Shown here: positions 11,646 to 24,890 of the stretch, one piece after another | Position numbering within the stretch: the first letter of the stretch is position 1 | Layout of the letters: the number at the start of each line of letters is the position of its first letter | Source of the DNA: Corylus avellana | Lineage: Eukaryota > Streptophyta > Magnoliopsida > Fagales > Betulaceae | Assembly: GCF_901000735.1 (NCBI RefSeq) | Contig: NC_081547.1 | Location: forward strand, 1,178,001 to 1,242,000 | Direction: 5' to 3' | DNA: 64,000 nt | Translations under genes and position numbers: made by a program | Notes under the pieces: generated by a model | The model's database searches: none | The model's input: only the letters and a program-made list of their open reading frames with translations | Told to the model about the DNA's origin: nothing

Positions 11646-12964
11646 TGCCTTCCTGTAAATGTGCATGATTTTCAGGCAGTTTTATGTCTCCAAAAATAAA
11701 AAAAAAAAAAAAGAAAGAAGAAAAAAAGGTGCCATATTAGTGGGTGTGGTATTATTTTCATACAATCAAATATAGTAAGTCTAGCTTATAGCTGGCATCA
11801 CATTTCTGTAAAATCTTTTCCAAGAAATAGCTGCCAAAAACAAGAAGAGGCTTGTGTATAACCTTTGTTCGTTCACGGAACCGTTATGGTAAATGCAATC
11901 TACTTGTGTCTCCCTGTAATATCAGTGATATCACATTTTGTTTTATTCCAAGTGATATAACGGTGAGTCGGTGAGAGCTCCCCTGCTCCCGTCTAGACTC
12001 CCCCCTCTCCTCTCGTGAAAGTCCTTCTCTCTCCTCTTGCTTACCGTCACGAATCCCACGCCATCTAGCCTAACCCAAGAATAAGGATTCATAGTCTTGA
12101 CATCGGTTGCAGAATCACCTGTCAGCCCTTATCTTGGTCGGCGTGCCATGATTTTGAGTGGTTTTGACCCATTTGTATTTCTCTTTATATTTGTCTTTGA
12201 AGTAGTGAATTTTTAATATTATTCATAAAAAATGATATAGCTGTGGCTTCCATCCGGGTATATATTCCGGCAGCTGGAAGTTGCCGCCCAGGAAAAAAAA
12301 TAAAATGGAAATGCGGCCACTGGAATCCTCATCAATTTGAGTACCCTTTTTGCTAGGAATTTGTCTTGGTCCACTGGTTTAGCCTCAGTGTTCTGAGTGT
12401 CAGACCAGACATTGATTTGCCTAACCAAACGTGTAGTTTCTGTTTTTGAACATCAAAGTTGCAGCATAAGTATCTCCTCAACTGCTTGAACTATTGGCAA
12501 ATTTGTTATCCGAAATATTAGCAAATTGCCAAAATAAAAGAAAAATACAATTTGTTTTTTTACACTTTTTTGTCTTCCACAGTAGAGCTGCCATACGGAC
12601 GTGTCGTATTGATAACTATCAAGTATACATATATGGGAAGAGAGTGGCAAATGCTGACGAGCAGCAACTAAGTGGGAAGTCCCTACAATATCCATTGCGA
12701 TTGCACTCCATATCTCAACAGTTGCCTAAGTATTCTCCTATACAATCTTTTTCCCGGTTGATCAAATACAATATAGATGATTCATCGATGTTCCAACTCG
12801 GTTAAAGCTCATAAAAGTTACAGTTTGAAAGGGTTAAGGCTATAGATTAGTAAGGAAAATAAATGTTTTGTGCTCAATTAGAGCCCAATACCATTACTTC
12901 CTAGAGTTGAATTAACTTTTGTTCTGACTGCAAAGTTATCTGTCGTTGGAGGATTTCAATGTTG
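11646..12964. other. Convergent intergenic region between HVA22k and GBF1
   Basis: Both neighbours end toward this interval, so it holds their two 3'UTRs. A poly-A-rich stretch lies at about 11694-11728. I see no further gene. A small frame near 12494-12805 has no recognisable homology or biased composition. Confidence 0.55.
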
Positions 12965-15900
12965 TTAACTGTTGCCATCACCACTATGTGACTGAAGAAC
13001 TGGCGTGGGGATGTTCTGTTCGAGCTTAGCAACTGCATCTGGTCCACACAGTCGTGTCAATTCTTCCTGTTAAAGCAGCAAAAATTGGGCAAAACTTTCC
13101 CATCATATTGATGAAAACTTGCTGGAAAGAATTGATTGCAATGCTTTTGAAGATCAACGGATCCCAATCCCCCGAAATTCCTGTCTGAATTCCAGGGATG
13201 TAGGGGGGTGTAGGGGCCGAGGTGCTTGGGAAATTGGGCGCACACCCCAGGCCCCACACCCCTCTCTCATTTCTTGCCAAACTTCCTGGAATTTGGGCAG
13301 GGTATTCCAGGGGCTCTAAATCCTCAGTTGACACTCAGCCATAACAAATTTTTGATTCTTTAGATTACGAAAAATTAAGTAGCAGGAATGCAATGAAAAA
13401 TAAGAAAAGGACAACATGGAGGTTTATAGTAAAAGGAAAGGGTTTAAAATTAAACCTTGATGGAACTATTTTCGGATGTAAGCTTTCCACATTCCTCTGA
13501 AAGCCTCTGTAGCTCATCTTTAAGAGTGCGATTCTCGTTGTTCAAATTTTCCACCCTTCCTTGTAGTTCTTCACACTCAGCCTGGTTGGGACAAGAAATG
13601 CAAGACTGATTTAAAAATGTGCAAAATTAAACAAGCACTTCAGCATTCTGACAAAATTGGATAATAAATGCTCTCCTTCCCAACATCAAGCAGATGTAAA
13701 AACTTCCCAGCAATCAATGAAACGTCCAAGCTATTTGTCTCCTAGATGGAATTATAATAATATCAAGGGCCACAAAGTTCAATTATGTAAATGATGTTGC
13801 CTCAGCTTCATATCATTCTCAACCTCAAAACGTGATGGCAAACACATGCAGTTGCTTTGTCACAACTTAACATGGTCAAATTATAGGAGGAAGCATGAAT
13901 TAGGGATTGGAGAACATGACTGCGCTAGTGGGACATAAGGATTCATGTTCTAATATTGGTTAAGAAACAGGCAAACATTTTCTTCCAACAAGTGACACAA
14001 AGTACATTTCTACCTGTTTGCGTAATCTTGACCTCCTAGCTGACTCCCTATTAGATTGCTTCCTCTTCTGTCTTTTCAGCTCACGTTCATCCTGTCAAAA
14101 TCAATAGCTAGAATTCAATAAAAGGAATATGTAGAAAGCCTAATTGGTACAATACAAAGGCAAATAGTAAACTACTATAATTTCCCAAATACAAGTTACA
14201 GAACTAGCACTTATGCAAGTATTCACAATGACTTCAAAACTTACAGCCTCTCCATAAGAAACATGTAAAGTGGTAAATCAAAACCAACATCGACATATGA
14301 ACACATAAAAAAGGATACCAAAACTTCTTGGATGTCACAGTTGTGCGTGTTAAAATATTAATTTAAATAATCAAATTCATCATTCCTTATCAACATAAGC
14401 TCTTAGGATATGTGGTGATTTAGCATGGTATTAGAACAAAGGTTTTGAGTTCAAACCATTTTCTGTCATTTAAAATAGTCCATGTGTTGTCTAGTCCCAC
14501 ACGTAAGAGAGAATGTTAAAATATTAATTTAAATAATTAAATTCACAATTTTCTATCAGCTTAAGTTTTTAGGATAAATGGTGATTTAACAGTGTGCGTT
14601 TGTGCACTTGTGTTTGTGAGAAACAAAACAAAAGCAGCACTTTGACGAGAACTCTCATTGTTAGATAATTTGTGTACAAATACATTGAGAATTGGAATGA
14701 GAAATAGGCAAAAAGGGAGAACCTTTAAGGCTCATACCTGCTGTACCCACTGCTCAGGCATTACGCCTTCACCAATGACAAGTGTCGATGAGGCACCAGA
14801 TGGATTTTGTCTCACTTTTGCAGCTCCAGAACCACCTGCAGACGCATTCCATAAGTCCATTCCAATATTCAAATTAGTAGCAGGCATAGAGACAGGCTTC
14901 CCAGGCACTGAAGCTTGACCAATGGCGACCCCAGTAGTGTTACTCTGAGCATTGGCTCCTGAGGAAGTTATAGTGAGTACAAATTATAAATTAAAATAGG
15001 CAGGAAATTAGTTTTAAGGCAGGAAATTAGTTTGAAGATGAAAATATACCATCTGCAAGCATCTTGTGAAAACTTCCCTTCTTACTTCCAGCAAAATCCT
15101 ACAGAGAAGCATGTTTTCATAAGAAAAAAATACATCATATCAACAGGCCAATGAAACTCCAGTACTATAAATATTTCAATAATTAGGACATAGGCATACA
15201 TAAACCAGCCAACAAGGTCAAGCGAGAAAGCAGGGCTATTGATATTGATATAATGTACCTGTTGGTCATTATTCTCATCGCTTGCATCTGATGTACCCTC
15301 AGTACCACTTTCATCACTTTGAACCAGAGGGGAAGAGAAAAGGGGGGGGGAGCAAATTTCTGATCAGAATGTAGTAGTGAATAGAAAAAAATCTTGTTTT
15401 AAACCCAATAATGCTAAGGAGAAACTGATGCAAAAATAAGTCAAAAAAGAAGATCCAAAACTACACCAAGGTTGTTGTACCTTTGTGAAGCGCCATCATT
15501 TCCTGAACCTGAAGCGGCTTTTGCACTCTCTCCAGCCTTGCCTAAACTTACAGAAGTTCCCTTGGATTTTTTAGCAGACGCTCGGTCCTTTCCATCAGGG
15601 CCCTTCCCTTCCAACTCTGCATTGTTTGTTACTGGGTTTGGGGTCTATAGAAGATATGGTAAACAACTTTAGGTGACCAATTTATACACTTCTCAGCATT
15701 TAACAGCAGTAGGGGTGTGTGTATGTGTCACACGTGCGGGCACATGCGATTGTATTGTAAAAGAAAAATAGTACGAGGAAATCTAAGTAAAGAACGAAAG
15801 TGGCTAGGATTACCATGGTCATATTAGGATGAGCATAAACCCCCCCTGGAGGATATATAGCTGGGTATGGAACTGGTGTCCCATACGGTGGGATCAATGG

Positions 15901-16400
15901 GTGCTGAAAAATTGCCAACAGTAAAGAAAATAAGAACCTTCTATCTTGTAGAGAATGTTTGCCTCTATATGATCCAAAAAAAGGATATATTCACCTGGCT
16001 TCCCCACAGATATGGGTGGGGAGTTGGAGAAGCAACAGTTGAAGCAAAAAATGGAGGTGTAGCTCCAGGACCATAATAAGCCTAAACAGGAAGCTTATGT
16101 ATAAGCTGCTAACACAAATTATCTGTATATTCAAACTAATCTAAATAAATAATGAAAAAATTCATCAAAGCAATTAAAAAAACTAAACATATTATCATCA
16201 TGAACCTGCATAGAGCTTGACCAATCAGGATAAGAATGTGTTGTTGGTATTTCCTGTAAATACAAATGAGAATGCTTTACAACCAAAAAAAGAAACGGAA
16301 AAAAGAAAAGAAAAAGGGGTTAGGAGGAAGATGGGAATACCTGAGTTGAAGAAGCTGGTTTGGAAGGCTTAGGAGGTGTGCTCTCTTCCCCTGTCCCCAT
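12965..16400 (-). CDS. GBF1: G-box-binding bZIP factor, GBF1-like, 11 coding exons
   Basis: Coding exons in transcript order: 16400-16341, 16253-16206, 16081-15995, 15903-15814, 15644-15481, 15316-15259, 15098-15050, 14958-14738, 14091-14014, 13581-13456, 13066-12965. They join to 360 residues. The N-terminal half is the proline-rich MFMR region ([38 protein letters not shown]). A serine-rich middle follows, containing [18 protein letters not shown] precedes the basic region, [18 protein letters not shown], with the diagnostic N and R spacing, and then a leucine zipper. G-group bZIPs dimerise and bind CACGTG G-boxes in nuclear promoters, for example of light-responsive genes. A 5'UTR intron is likely: donor after 17936, acceptor before 16480. 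Intron 8 contains a miniature LTR element (14348-14591). Confidence 0.95.
14348..14591. mobile_element. Miniature LTR retrotransposon (TRIM/SMART-like), 244 bp
   Basis: Two 78-bp direct repeats at 14348-14425 and 14514-14591, each beginning TGTTAAAATATTAATTTAAA and ending TTTAGCA or TTTAACA. Immediately after the first lies TGGTATTAGAACA, a near match to the plant tRNA-iMet primer-binding site (TGGTATCAGAGC). A purine-rich tract (AAGAGAGAA) stands just before the second. Flanks are gtgcg and gtgtg, a 5-bp target duplication with one transition. It has LTR-retrotransposon landmarks but no coding capacity, and sits in intron 8 of the GBF1-like gene. Confidence 0.8.
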
Positions 16401-16561
16401 TGAGTTGTTTCAGAAATCCCCTTCAAGTTCTACAGTTTATGACTAGATCACTTCTATCCGTAGTAATATCTATGAAGCACCTGAAAACACCACAGTGAAT
16501 AGCCATACATGTTAGAGGCAGCATACTAAGATTTGAATGATGAGAAATTTATTTAGAGAAA

Positions 16562-16713
16562 TCCTAAAAACACAATTTTTATCTCACAAGTATCCCACTT
16601 TGCTGACGTGGCAGTGCTAACTAACCCTTGTTAAAAAAGAAAAAAATCTAAGAACTAATTGGTACTGCCACATCAGCAAAGTGACTTGTGGGATAAAAAT
16701 GTGGTTTCTAGCA
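16562..16713. mobile_element. Foldback MITE in the GBF1 5'UTR intron
   Basis: Two arms of about 50 bp (about 16564-16615 and 16664-16711) are inverted copies, including TTTGCTGACGTGGCAGT and its near reverse complement. The outer ends resemble the element at 29492-29678 (AAACCACATTTTTAT motif). I cannot assign the superfamily. Confidence 0.6.
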
Positions 16714-18290
16714 TTACTCATTTACTTAACATTGACTCTGTTTTCAATTACATAAAAGCAATTTATATAGATTCACAAGCAAATGCAAAGCTGTAACCAC
16801 CAAAGCCTCATCCTTTATGCTTCAAAATGAAGCAAACTAGCCTCCAGAATGAACAAGGTCATTGAGTTCTTCTCACATACAACATCATAGTCATCTCATA
16901 AAGTTTTCTCATGTTCTTGATAGGCATCCAACAATGCAATAACACTCCCATCAATCTGTAAAGTTTTCTCATAATCTGATAGCCAACCAACAATGTAAGA
17001 ACATTCCTATGGACCATGGTACTGTTGTCCTCAGGTGCAGTTTGTCAGCAACAACAGCACAAAGGAAAAATAACTATCTGACAAATTTGATTCAGCTTAT
17101 GCCAGGATTGTAATAAACCAAAAGGCAGTTATATAAGCAAAGGGACTGAATTATAAGCAATAATTCCTTTTATAACTACATGATCTTGCAAGTGTTTACT
17201 TCCATAATCATCCAAGCTTCCAACAAGTTATCAATTTGAAGTATCTCATTGCACTAGTTGAACTAATCCAAGACGCAATTATACATTAAAAGTTTAGACT
17301 TCCGCATGTAGGTTCCTCCAGAGAACAATGGGTGCTAATTATTGGCCATTAATTCTAGCGATCCCATCTTACATATATACTCCCTCCCTCTCATAGAGCA
17401 GCAACCATTAATACTTATATGGACAAAAAGCTAAAAATTAAGGGACATATCTTACAAAACTTTTCTAAAATATCCTTCATACACCTAATATAGGCATTTA
17501 GTACATAAATATGCGCATACCACCATGGTAGCAATCAACCAGAAAAGAAAATCCAAAAAATTTAATCCATAGCTACACATCCTTCTATTCCCCGAGAACA
17601 AAAGAACCCATGTCTAAAGTTCCGAAAATATTATCATAGACTAGCAAAAATCTAGTCCAGAAGAAATCATTCTATTTCAAATTGTTAGGAAGCCAGAAAC
17701 TCAAATTTGATCAGATTAGAGAAAGAAATACTTCAATTTCAAATTGGAAGAAAGCTCAAAATTCCGTAGAGCAAGCTCGAAAGTTGAATTGAATCAGATT
17801 AGAGAAGCAAAAATTATCATCATTAGCAACAAGAAGAAATTCATAATAGAAAACAACAGGCTAAGAAATTTGAGATCCCAAGCTTAATTCCGAACAACAA
17901 GTGTGTTAGTGGAAACAAAGTAACATTAGACTAACCTGCTGTCCTGGCGCTTGGAGAGGATGAGGTGGAAGGCCAAGGGTGAGAAGAATTTAAGGGTCGA
18001 GAACCTGAGAGGCAAATCTGTGCGGCCCAGAATCCACGCACGCACGGCCTGGAGAGACTCTTTTTGGTTGAGATGTCCGACTGTCTTCGTCGTCGGTCTA
18101 CAGCCTCTACTACCTCTGAAGCAGTTGTCGTTGTTGTTGGGGCAGTGGATTGTGTTACGTGGTTGTTGTTTGTGTGTGTATGAAAACGTACAGCGTGGGT
18201 TGGATCCGGTGTGGCGGTGTCCTATAGGAGGGGACGGACAACCGGAAAGGGTGGGAAGGGGGGGAATCGGTTAGGGTTTGGGAAGGGCGA

Positions 18291-18296
18291 CACGTG
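18291..18296. promoter_or_regulatory. G-box CACGTG upstream of the GBF1-like gene
   Basis: A perfect palindromic G-box lies about 350 bp upstream of the inferred leader-exon donor. It is the motif that GBF-type bZIP proteins bind, so autoregulation is possible but only inferred. Confidence 0.5.
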
Positions 18297-18365
18297 AGAG
18301 GGAAAGAGGGTTCCAGCTGTCCATGTTTTAGTGATTGTGACGAGGCAGCAACCCAAGATGACTCA

Positions 18366-20510
18366 TCGTGACAGCAAGTGGATAATCTTAAATAATAGTG
18401 GTTTTTAACAATGTCGGAAACTCGGAATTGAACCATCTGTGGGCGTCTGTGATCTGTCTCTCACGTCTTACCCGGGTTCTGCTCCTCTGCTTGCTGTACT
18501 TCTCATCCGGTTTCGTTCCAGCTCTCCGTCAGATGATCTGACTCAGATCTTCGCCATGTGGGAACCCATCTCTCCATCAAAGGGATGGAACAGTATTTTT
18601 ATTTTATTTTATGAATAAACTGTATTTTTTTAAAAAGATGAATAGACAAATTGGTTATTTATTTATTTATTTTTATTTTTTTAATGTAACAGTATTACGC
18701 GGCTTACCAAAAAGAAGGTCAGGACTTGTGACTTTTGAGTATATTAAAAAAAAAAGGTTTGGGCTTTGATTTAATTATATATATATATTTTTTAAAAAAG
18801 TTAAATTCAATGGCTCTTGCACATCGTATCAATAGAGTTAGATAACAATAGAATAAAAATATAATTTTTTAAAGTTGATTGACATTTGACACTACCATAT
18901 TTATTGGATAAAATAATAGTAAAATAAATCTTTAATTAATTAAAACAGAATTCCTCAACTCTGAGTACATGCAGGATAAAGTAATCAAGATTTGTCAATC
19001 AAATTTCAAGTAAAACGTAGTGAGGATAGGATTAGACCCACAGCTTGTGGAGTATACAATCAAATATGTTGCGACTTTGTAGTTGAGCCACGACTTAAAT
19101 GCTGGATTGAAATGTATTGATATTATATAGGCATAATATTACGTTATTGGATACTTATAAATAAGTGGAGTTGAAAAAAAAAAAGAAGGGGGCCCTATCC
19201 CTTTCGCATGTCATGTCCATACAATGACGCTTCAACAATTTCAGCATAATGTTCATGTTGTGCACAACAAAAAAGGCACTGCGGAGATACTTAGGAGGTT
19301 GGAGTATGAAGTGGAATCCTTTCTGAACCATTTATAGAGTAGAGATAGAGAATAAATCCTTCTATGGATGTGATGTTCAACCAACGACCTATAATGGTTC
19401 GGATTGGGGTTGGTAAAGAGATCTAGCAAGAATTCAATTTATCTTTACGTTGATACTGAAATAAATAATCCAAGGCAACTCAATTAAAAAGTTCAAACAG
19501 TTTAAGAGCCACTTACCCATTAGATAGTTATTATACAACCAATGTATCCACTACGTGGCAAATAATCACGAAAAACTACCTCTAAAGAATCTTGCCTAAG
19601 AATGGTCACCAAAATCTCCAAAAAAAGTATGACATTCAATAGCCTAATAACTTTCTATTAAGTCTTTCTCTCTTTGATTTAACCATCAAAAGCTCTCCCG
19701 CGTGCCCTAGGTCGACGGTATGTTACTCCGATAATCTTTTCCTTATTTTGCAAGTGCCCATCGTTCAGTCCAACTACACAAAAATCTTCATCAACTATAT
19801 CATGCCCATATCATGGAGCTTTAATCACCTTCAAGATGTTGGAGGGCCATACTTTCTAGCATTTGTAGAGGAGGGTATACCGTATATGTCCTTCTGGTGA
19901 TGAGGTGTTCAACAAACATGCTCTATTCTGAAGGTTGGTTGATTATGCCTAATTCTCTCTCGTTAGTTATAACAAACTACAAAATGGGCTCAGACTCGAG
20001 CAAATCAGAAACATTTAAGAATCCCCACAAGCATAATTTATACAGTGGAATTAGCCAGTAATGTTTTTGGCTTTTGTAATTTTCTTCTAAGTGTCTATTA
20101 ATCTCATTAATTGCTTAAAACTTGAAGGCAACTTTTGTTATTTTCTTTGTTTTTGGTTTCAGCAAGTTTCTGTAATTAACTGTCTGCAAATTAAGAATAT
20201 CTCACAGTTAGTAACATATTAGGCTAGTGATTGCAAATCTCAGTTTAAATATATCATCATATTACTAGCATTGATTTGATCAAAATCTTCAGATTTCTTC
20301 CCTTTTTCATTGATTTCCTATTTCTCTTTGTGTCCTGAGTTCTGTACAATGTTCGAACCAAAATGGCAATTCTGTTGAGAATCCATCTGGCTTTGAAGGT
20401 GTACAATACAAAGGAGACAGATATAATCAACCATGTACATCCATTCCAACCCTGAGCTGAGTCCCTCAGACCTTACAAAAACCCAGCACAGGATTCATCA
20501 CGCCATTCAG
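18366..20510. other. Intergenic DNA between GBF1 and the kinase gene
   Basis: AT-rich with T and A runs and no coding signal of quality. The part nearest 20510 is probably the 3'UTR of the minus-strand kinase gene. I see no HB40-like homeobox sequence, although Arabidopsis has that gene next to GBF1. Confidence 0.55.
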
Positions 20511-22902
20511 TCAATCAGAAAAGCAATCTTCAAAGCAATGGAAAAGGCTAGGCAACAAACTCTTTCGCTTATTGCCCTTTTCTTCATACTTCTTTATCAA
20601 ATGGCCAGTGCTTGCAGACTCTACCTTCTTGTTGCTCTTGCGATCTTCAATCTCAACCGCGTTGGGAGGCTTGGTTAGCGTCGAGCAAAAGCTGTGGAGG
20701 AAGTCTGTGATTTCCATGAATTCCGGTCGGCATTTTGGGTCTTCTGCCCAACAGGACTCTAAGAAGGGGACAAGAGCTTTCGGAACGTCCTGTACGCTAG
20801 GCCTTTCATTCTGAGTAAGCGTCAAAACCAATCAATTGTCATAACATATTCAAGCAATCAACATATATTTGCTTCAATAGCCAAGCATATATGACTAAAA
20901 CATTATTTTCATGTTACACTTGGACAGTATGGAAACAAGAGCAGTTTCTATTAGTCCAGAAATTTTTCATTGAGGTTGGCAGAAGTTTAAGAAAGAAATG
21001 GCATATGAATGGGCAAAAAATTTATCACATACATTTGCTGTCGCATATGCAACCATCACGTTATTCCTTCCCTTGAATGGAGTTTTGTTTGTGAGCAACT
21101 CCCAGAGAACTATTGAGAAGCTGTATACATCCACCTTGTGATCATAGTGCTTCTTTGCTCCACTTGGAAGAGGGTCTAGGCTGAATAACTGTTTCAGATC
21201 ATAAAGGAAAAATTAGACATTGATGGATATCTTATGGCAACAGAAATTGCTGAACGAGGGAAAAAAGAGTACCTCAGGAGCCATCCATCTAAAGGTACCA
21301 GCCTCAATAGTCATTTTGCCTGATATCTCCACTCTAGCTAGCCCAAAGTCAGCCAGCTTAATTTGTTTCTTGTCCTCGGTGAGAAGAAGATTGCCTGGAA
21401 TAAACATAAAGAGTCTCTATGAGAAGCAAATTTTCAGCTACTGTTGGTCAGCATTACAGGATAAGGACACAAGAGCGTCATCCAATCAGTAAATATATTT
21501 TATTTCCATGAACAGACAGGGCATGTTTTGAAACCAAATTGGTTTCCCTGCCTGACCAGATTGCTTCTCATTGAAATGCACCAAAACCATTAGTATGAGA
21601 AGAAAATAAATTACTTGGCTTCAGATCACGGTGGATGATGCTATTTGCATGCAAGTATTCCATCGCTCGCGAGATATCCAGTGCAAAACTTATAGAAAGC
21701 TTCAGATCAAGAGTGTTTGGACGGTTGCTCAGTAAGTACTTGTGAAGAGTACCACCCCTCATAAGCTCAGTAATTATTACCATAGACGGTTCCACAGAGG
21801 CCCCAATAAACTGTTTCAACAAAGCAGCTTATATCAGCATCTGAAGTAGGTGCATGGACATAGACAAAAATTTATATGGTGTGTCAACTCTTAAGAGAGT
21901 TGTAGGGAGCTATGTATTTTGAAAATGAGCATTAAAAAAAAAAAAAAAAAAGGAGAAAAATTTGTCTCAGTTCAAAATAACCAAAATGAATGTAGGTAAG
22001 CTTAAAAGGTGAAGAAGCACATTAATAAATTATATAATTTGGAACTAAAAAAAAAACAAAAAAAATCTTTCCTTTATATATAATTCTTGTTAAATTCCAA
22101 CCATTATTGTCCAGCCGTATAAGAGAAAATAAAGTAGATTACCTTCACAACATTTTCATGTTTCACCCTTGATAGCAAGGTAACCTCTCTCTGAAATTTT
22201 TCCTTAGACTCAGGACTTACATCTGATGTTCTGCTCGGCTGAATAACCTTTACAGCTACGACCTTCGATTTGTACCTAAATTAAACTATCGTCATTATTA
22301 AAACAGCAACATCCGTAATTCCTCAGTTGCAGCATTGAACAACAGTCAATATTTAAACTAAAAGCCTGATAAAATGTATACATAATAAAAGTAAAACATA
22401 TATTTGAACAATTAGAACCCCTCGAGTATTTTCAAACATGTTACCAGACTCCCGGGCAGCTCCCCCCAACTACATGATCCAAAGTACCGTACAAGTAACT
22501 GCTGATATTCTGGAGATGCTGATTTAAATACATTACAATTCAAGGAAAAAAAAAAAAAAAAAAAAAAAAAGGAAAGAAAATTTGAAGCACCCCAACAAAA
22601 TGATAGAGCAGTACCTCCTAATTAAGACAGGTTATATGTGTACCATATATAACCCGCAGTATCCTATTTAAGATCTACCATAAAGGAGCACATAGTTTTC
22701 AAGCCCAACTATTTTGCAAGTTGAGTAATGTTTAAGAATTAAAGTTGGTAGAATTAGTCATATCGATTTCTACTTTAAAAACCAGACAAGCTGTTGGTCT
22801 TCTCACATCTTTTGAGCTAAGAAATTTTCAAAAAGCAGGACTTTGGGAATGACATTGCCATATAAATGCTGTCACTTGAGATCGAATTATTTATAATAAT
22901 AA

Positions 22903-22936
<34 letters not shown>

Positions 22937-24479
22937 GACATCTTTGTCCAGTGGTTGCGAATTATTATAAACAATTTATCACTGCAGAGTGCAGAATACT
23001 GCAAATCCCCTACTACCATGCTAAAGCACAAGTAACAATGACAGAAACAAACCAAACTTACAAACGACTTGCTATATTGCCAATTTGCTGGAAAAGAAAT
23101 TAATCAATTCTTGCTTGCTAGTGATAATCACTTTCAAATTTGGAATGACTAGCTGTAGTACTCTTTCTTTCATCCTCCAAATTGGATCGGGGACCTAAAA
23201 GCCCCAAAAATTCCCCCCATTAGATAACAATAACCAATGTTGTCACTTATGTATCTTCCAGTCAACAAATATAGATTTTAAATCCCACCCACAGTGACAT
23301 ACTGACATTATACCACGTGTGAGCACACATATGCATAAACGGACAAGTACTCACAGTAGAGATTCATTTAATCCAAGTTCAATGGAGGTTTCAAAGCATT
23401 TATTTATTTATTTATAAGTAATCGAGATATCATTAAAAGAATAAGGGAAACTAAAATACAAAGAAAGTAAATAAGAGAAAACACCTAACTAGTACGAGTA
23501 AACAAAAAATCATGGTAATTAATCACCAAAGGAGAAACAAAAAAATTATCCAAAGATCTAGAGTATTGCAAAATAAAAATTTGATCTCCTCCAACATCCT
23601 CTCAACGTCCTTAAAACTTTTGTCGTTCATTTCCTTCCATAGAAACCACAAAACTTATGTCGTTTCAAAGCAATAGATTGCATACAAAAGGTTTAGTCTG
23701 TGCAACACAACACATTGTCCCTGCTTCTTTCTCTAATGCAACAATCCAGCAATTGTTTTCCTTTTCAAACCAGAACAGAATGCACACCTAATTGTTCACT
23801 ATTAAATATAGTATAATAGACCCAAACAGCAGGGCACATTGTTCTTGAAAATGAATTAGCACTAAAATCAATACGAAGCACCCGACAGGCTCCTGACTCA
23901 GAGAACCTACAAAGCATTATACACCACTTCAAGACGAAAATAAACAAAATTACACTAACCAATATTTAGCACCCCACACACCAATCCTTAACCCTGAAAC
24001 ATTGAAACCCACAAAGGGTCTATCATGAAGCAAAACCCACAAAAGCCCAAGATTGAAATCAGTCACAAATCATAGCAAAACATGATACTTCAAGAACATG
24101 CACACAATGTAAGCGACCTAATATAAAACAAAGACTAATAACCATAAAAATGAAAATAATAATAATAATAAATAAAATAAATAAATAAAAGAAGCAAAGT
24201 TTTTGAGTTGGCAGAAAGAGGCACCCACAATCCTTCATAGACAATGGAGTGAGGCCCTTCACCGATCTCACGGCCATATGTTATTCCGCGTGGGTCAATG
24301 AGTAAACTGCGGTCGATCTCGAAGACAAATTCGTTGCCAGAGCCGTCGTTTTCCTCGTAGTTTGTGAACCCGAAGTAAGTGTCCATGTGGGCCAGCGAAA
24401 GCTCGTTGCTCGTGGGCAGCACGTGCTCCGCCATTGCTCGAGCTTCTTCTTCTCCTCCTCGGTATTGTATTTGTTGCAT
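20511..24479 (-). CDS. Raf-like serine/threonine protein kinase, 6 exons
   Basis: Exons in transcript order: 24479-24229, 22275-22143, 21810-21615, 21394-21273, 21188-21033, 20810-20511. All introns are GT-AG and the protein is 385 residues. A short N-terminal region leads to the glycine loop [12 protein letters not shown], where the third glycine is serine. Then come VAVKV with the ATP-binding lysine, catalytic loop HRDLKPSN, magnesium-binding DFG, the T-loop and MAPE, then [20 protein letters not shown] lysine-rich C-terminal tail ends in CFEDCFSD. The layout fits plant group C Raf-like MAPKKK proteins, resembling AT5G66710-type kinases; cytosolic signalling is assumed. An in-frame ATG 15 codons downstream (24434) is an alternative start. 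Substrates cannot be told from sequence. Confidence 0.88.
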
Positions 24480-24701
24480 TGCACAAAAATATAGAGTTGG
24501 GTTTTAAGAAATAAAATTCAAAAAAAGGAAATAAAATATTCTGGGTTAATAAGAGGGTTTTTGAATCATTTAAAAATGAGAGAGTGACATGAGAATGAGA
24601 GGGAAAAAAATAAGGAAACTTCTTTCGTACACGTTTGGAAATAATTCCTCTTCTAATGAATTGGTTAAGGATAAGACATTGATTTAACTTTTTATCGACT
24701 A

Positions 24702-24869
24702 ATGTTAGAATCTAATAAAACCTCATATTTTATCCATCAAAATCCTAGGTGGCAAAGGGTACATGATCCAAGTTGATGTAGAATGACACATGGCTCAAAT
24801 TGATGACAAATGACACTTTGCCACTTAAAATGATGGACAAAATGTGAAAGTTTTATTAGATTTTAACAT
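24702..24869. mobile_element. Foldback MITE upstream of the kinase gene
   Basis: 168 bp. The ends ATGTTAGAATCTAATAAAAC and the reverse complement of the right end match over about 35 bp with few mismatches, and the arms extend inward (GGTGGCAAAG / CTTTGCCAC). It is related to the neighbouring element at 24891-25252 through shared arms. Confidence 0.7.
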
Positions 24870-24890
24870 ATCTCATTTTTATATCGAAAA

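Larger units (their letters stand above)
16481..18300 (-). promoter_or_regulatory. 5'UTR intron, leader exon and promoter of the GBF1-like gene
   Basis: On the minus strand a good donor (CAG|GTTAGT) ends a leader exon at 17936. An acceptor (TTTTCAG|GTGC) begins the second leader part at 16480, giving a 5'UTR intron of about 1.45 kb. The transcription start is probably somewhere in 18000-18250. A perfect CACGTG lies at 18291-18296 and a TTACGTGG at about 18155-18162. A TGACTCA bZIP-type motif at 18359-18365 is just outside this interval. Confidence 0.55.

Noticed and set aside
14658..16076. Plus-strand open frames in the GBF1 region
   Set aside because: They are antisense to GBF1 exons, which form a complete 360-residue protein on the minus strand.
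17951..18436. Open frames of about 100 codons on both strands upstream of GBF1
   Set aside because: The region fits a leader exon and promoter (good splice donor at 17936, G-box). The peptides match nothing and are basic, low-complexity translations.
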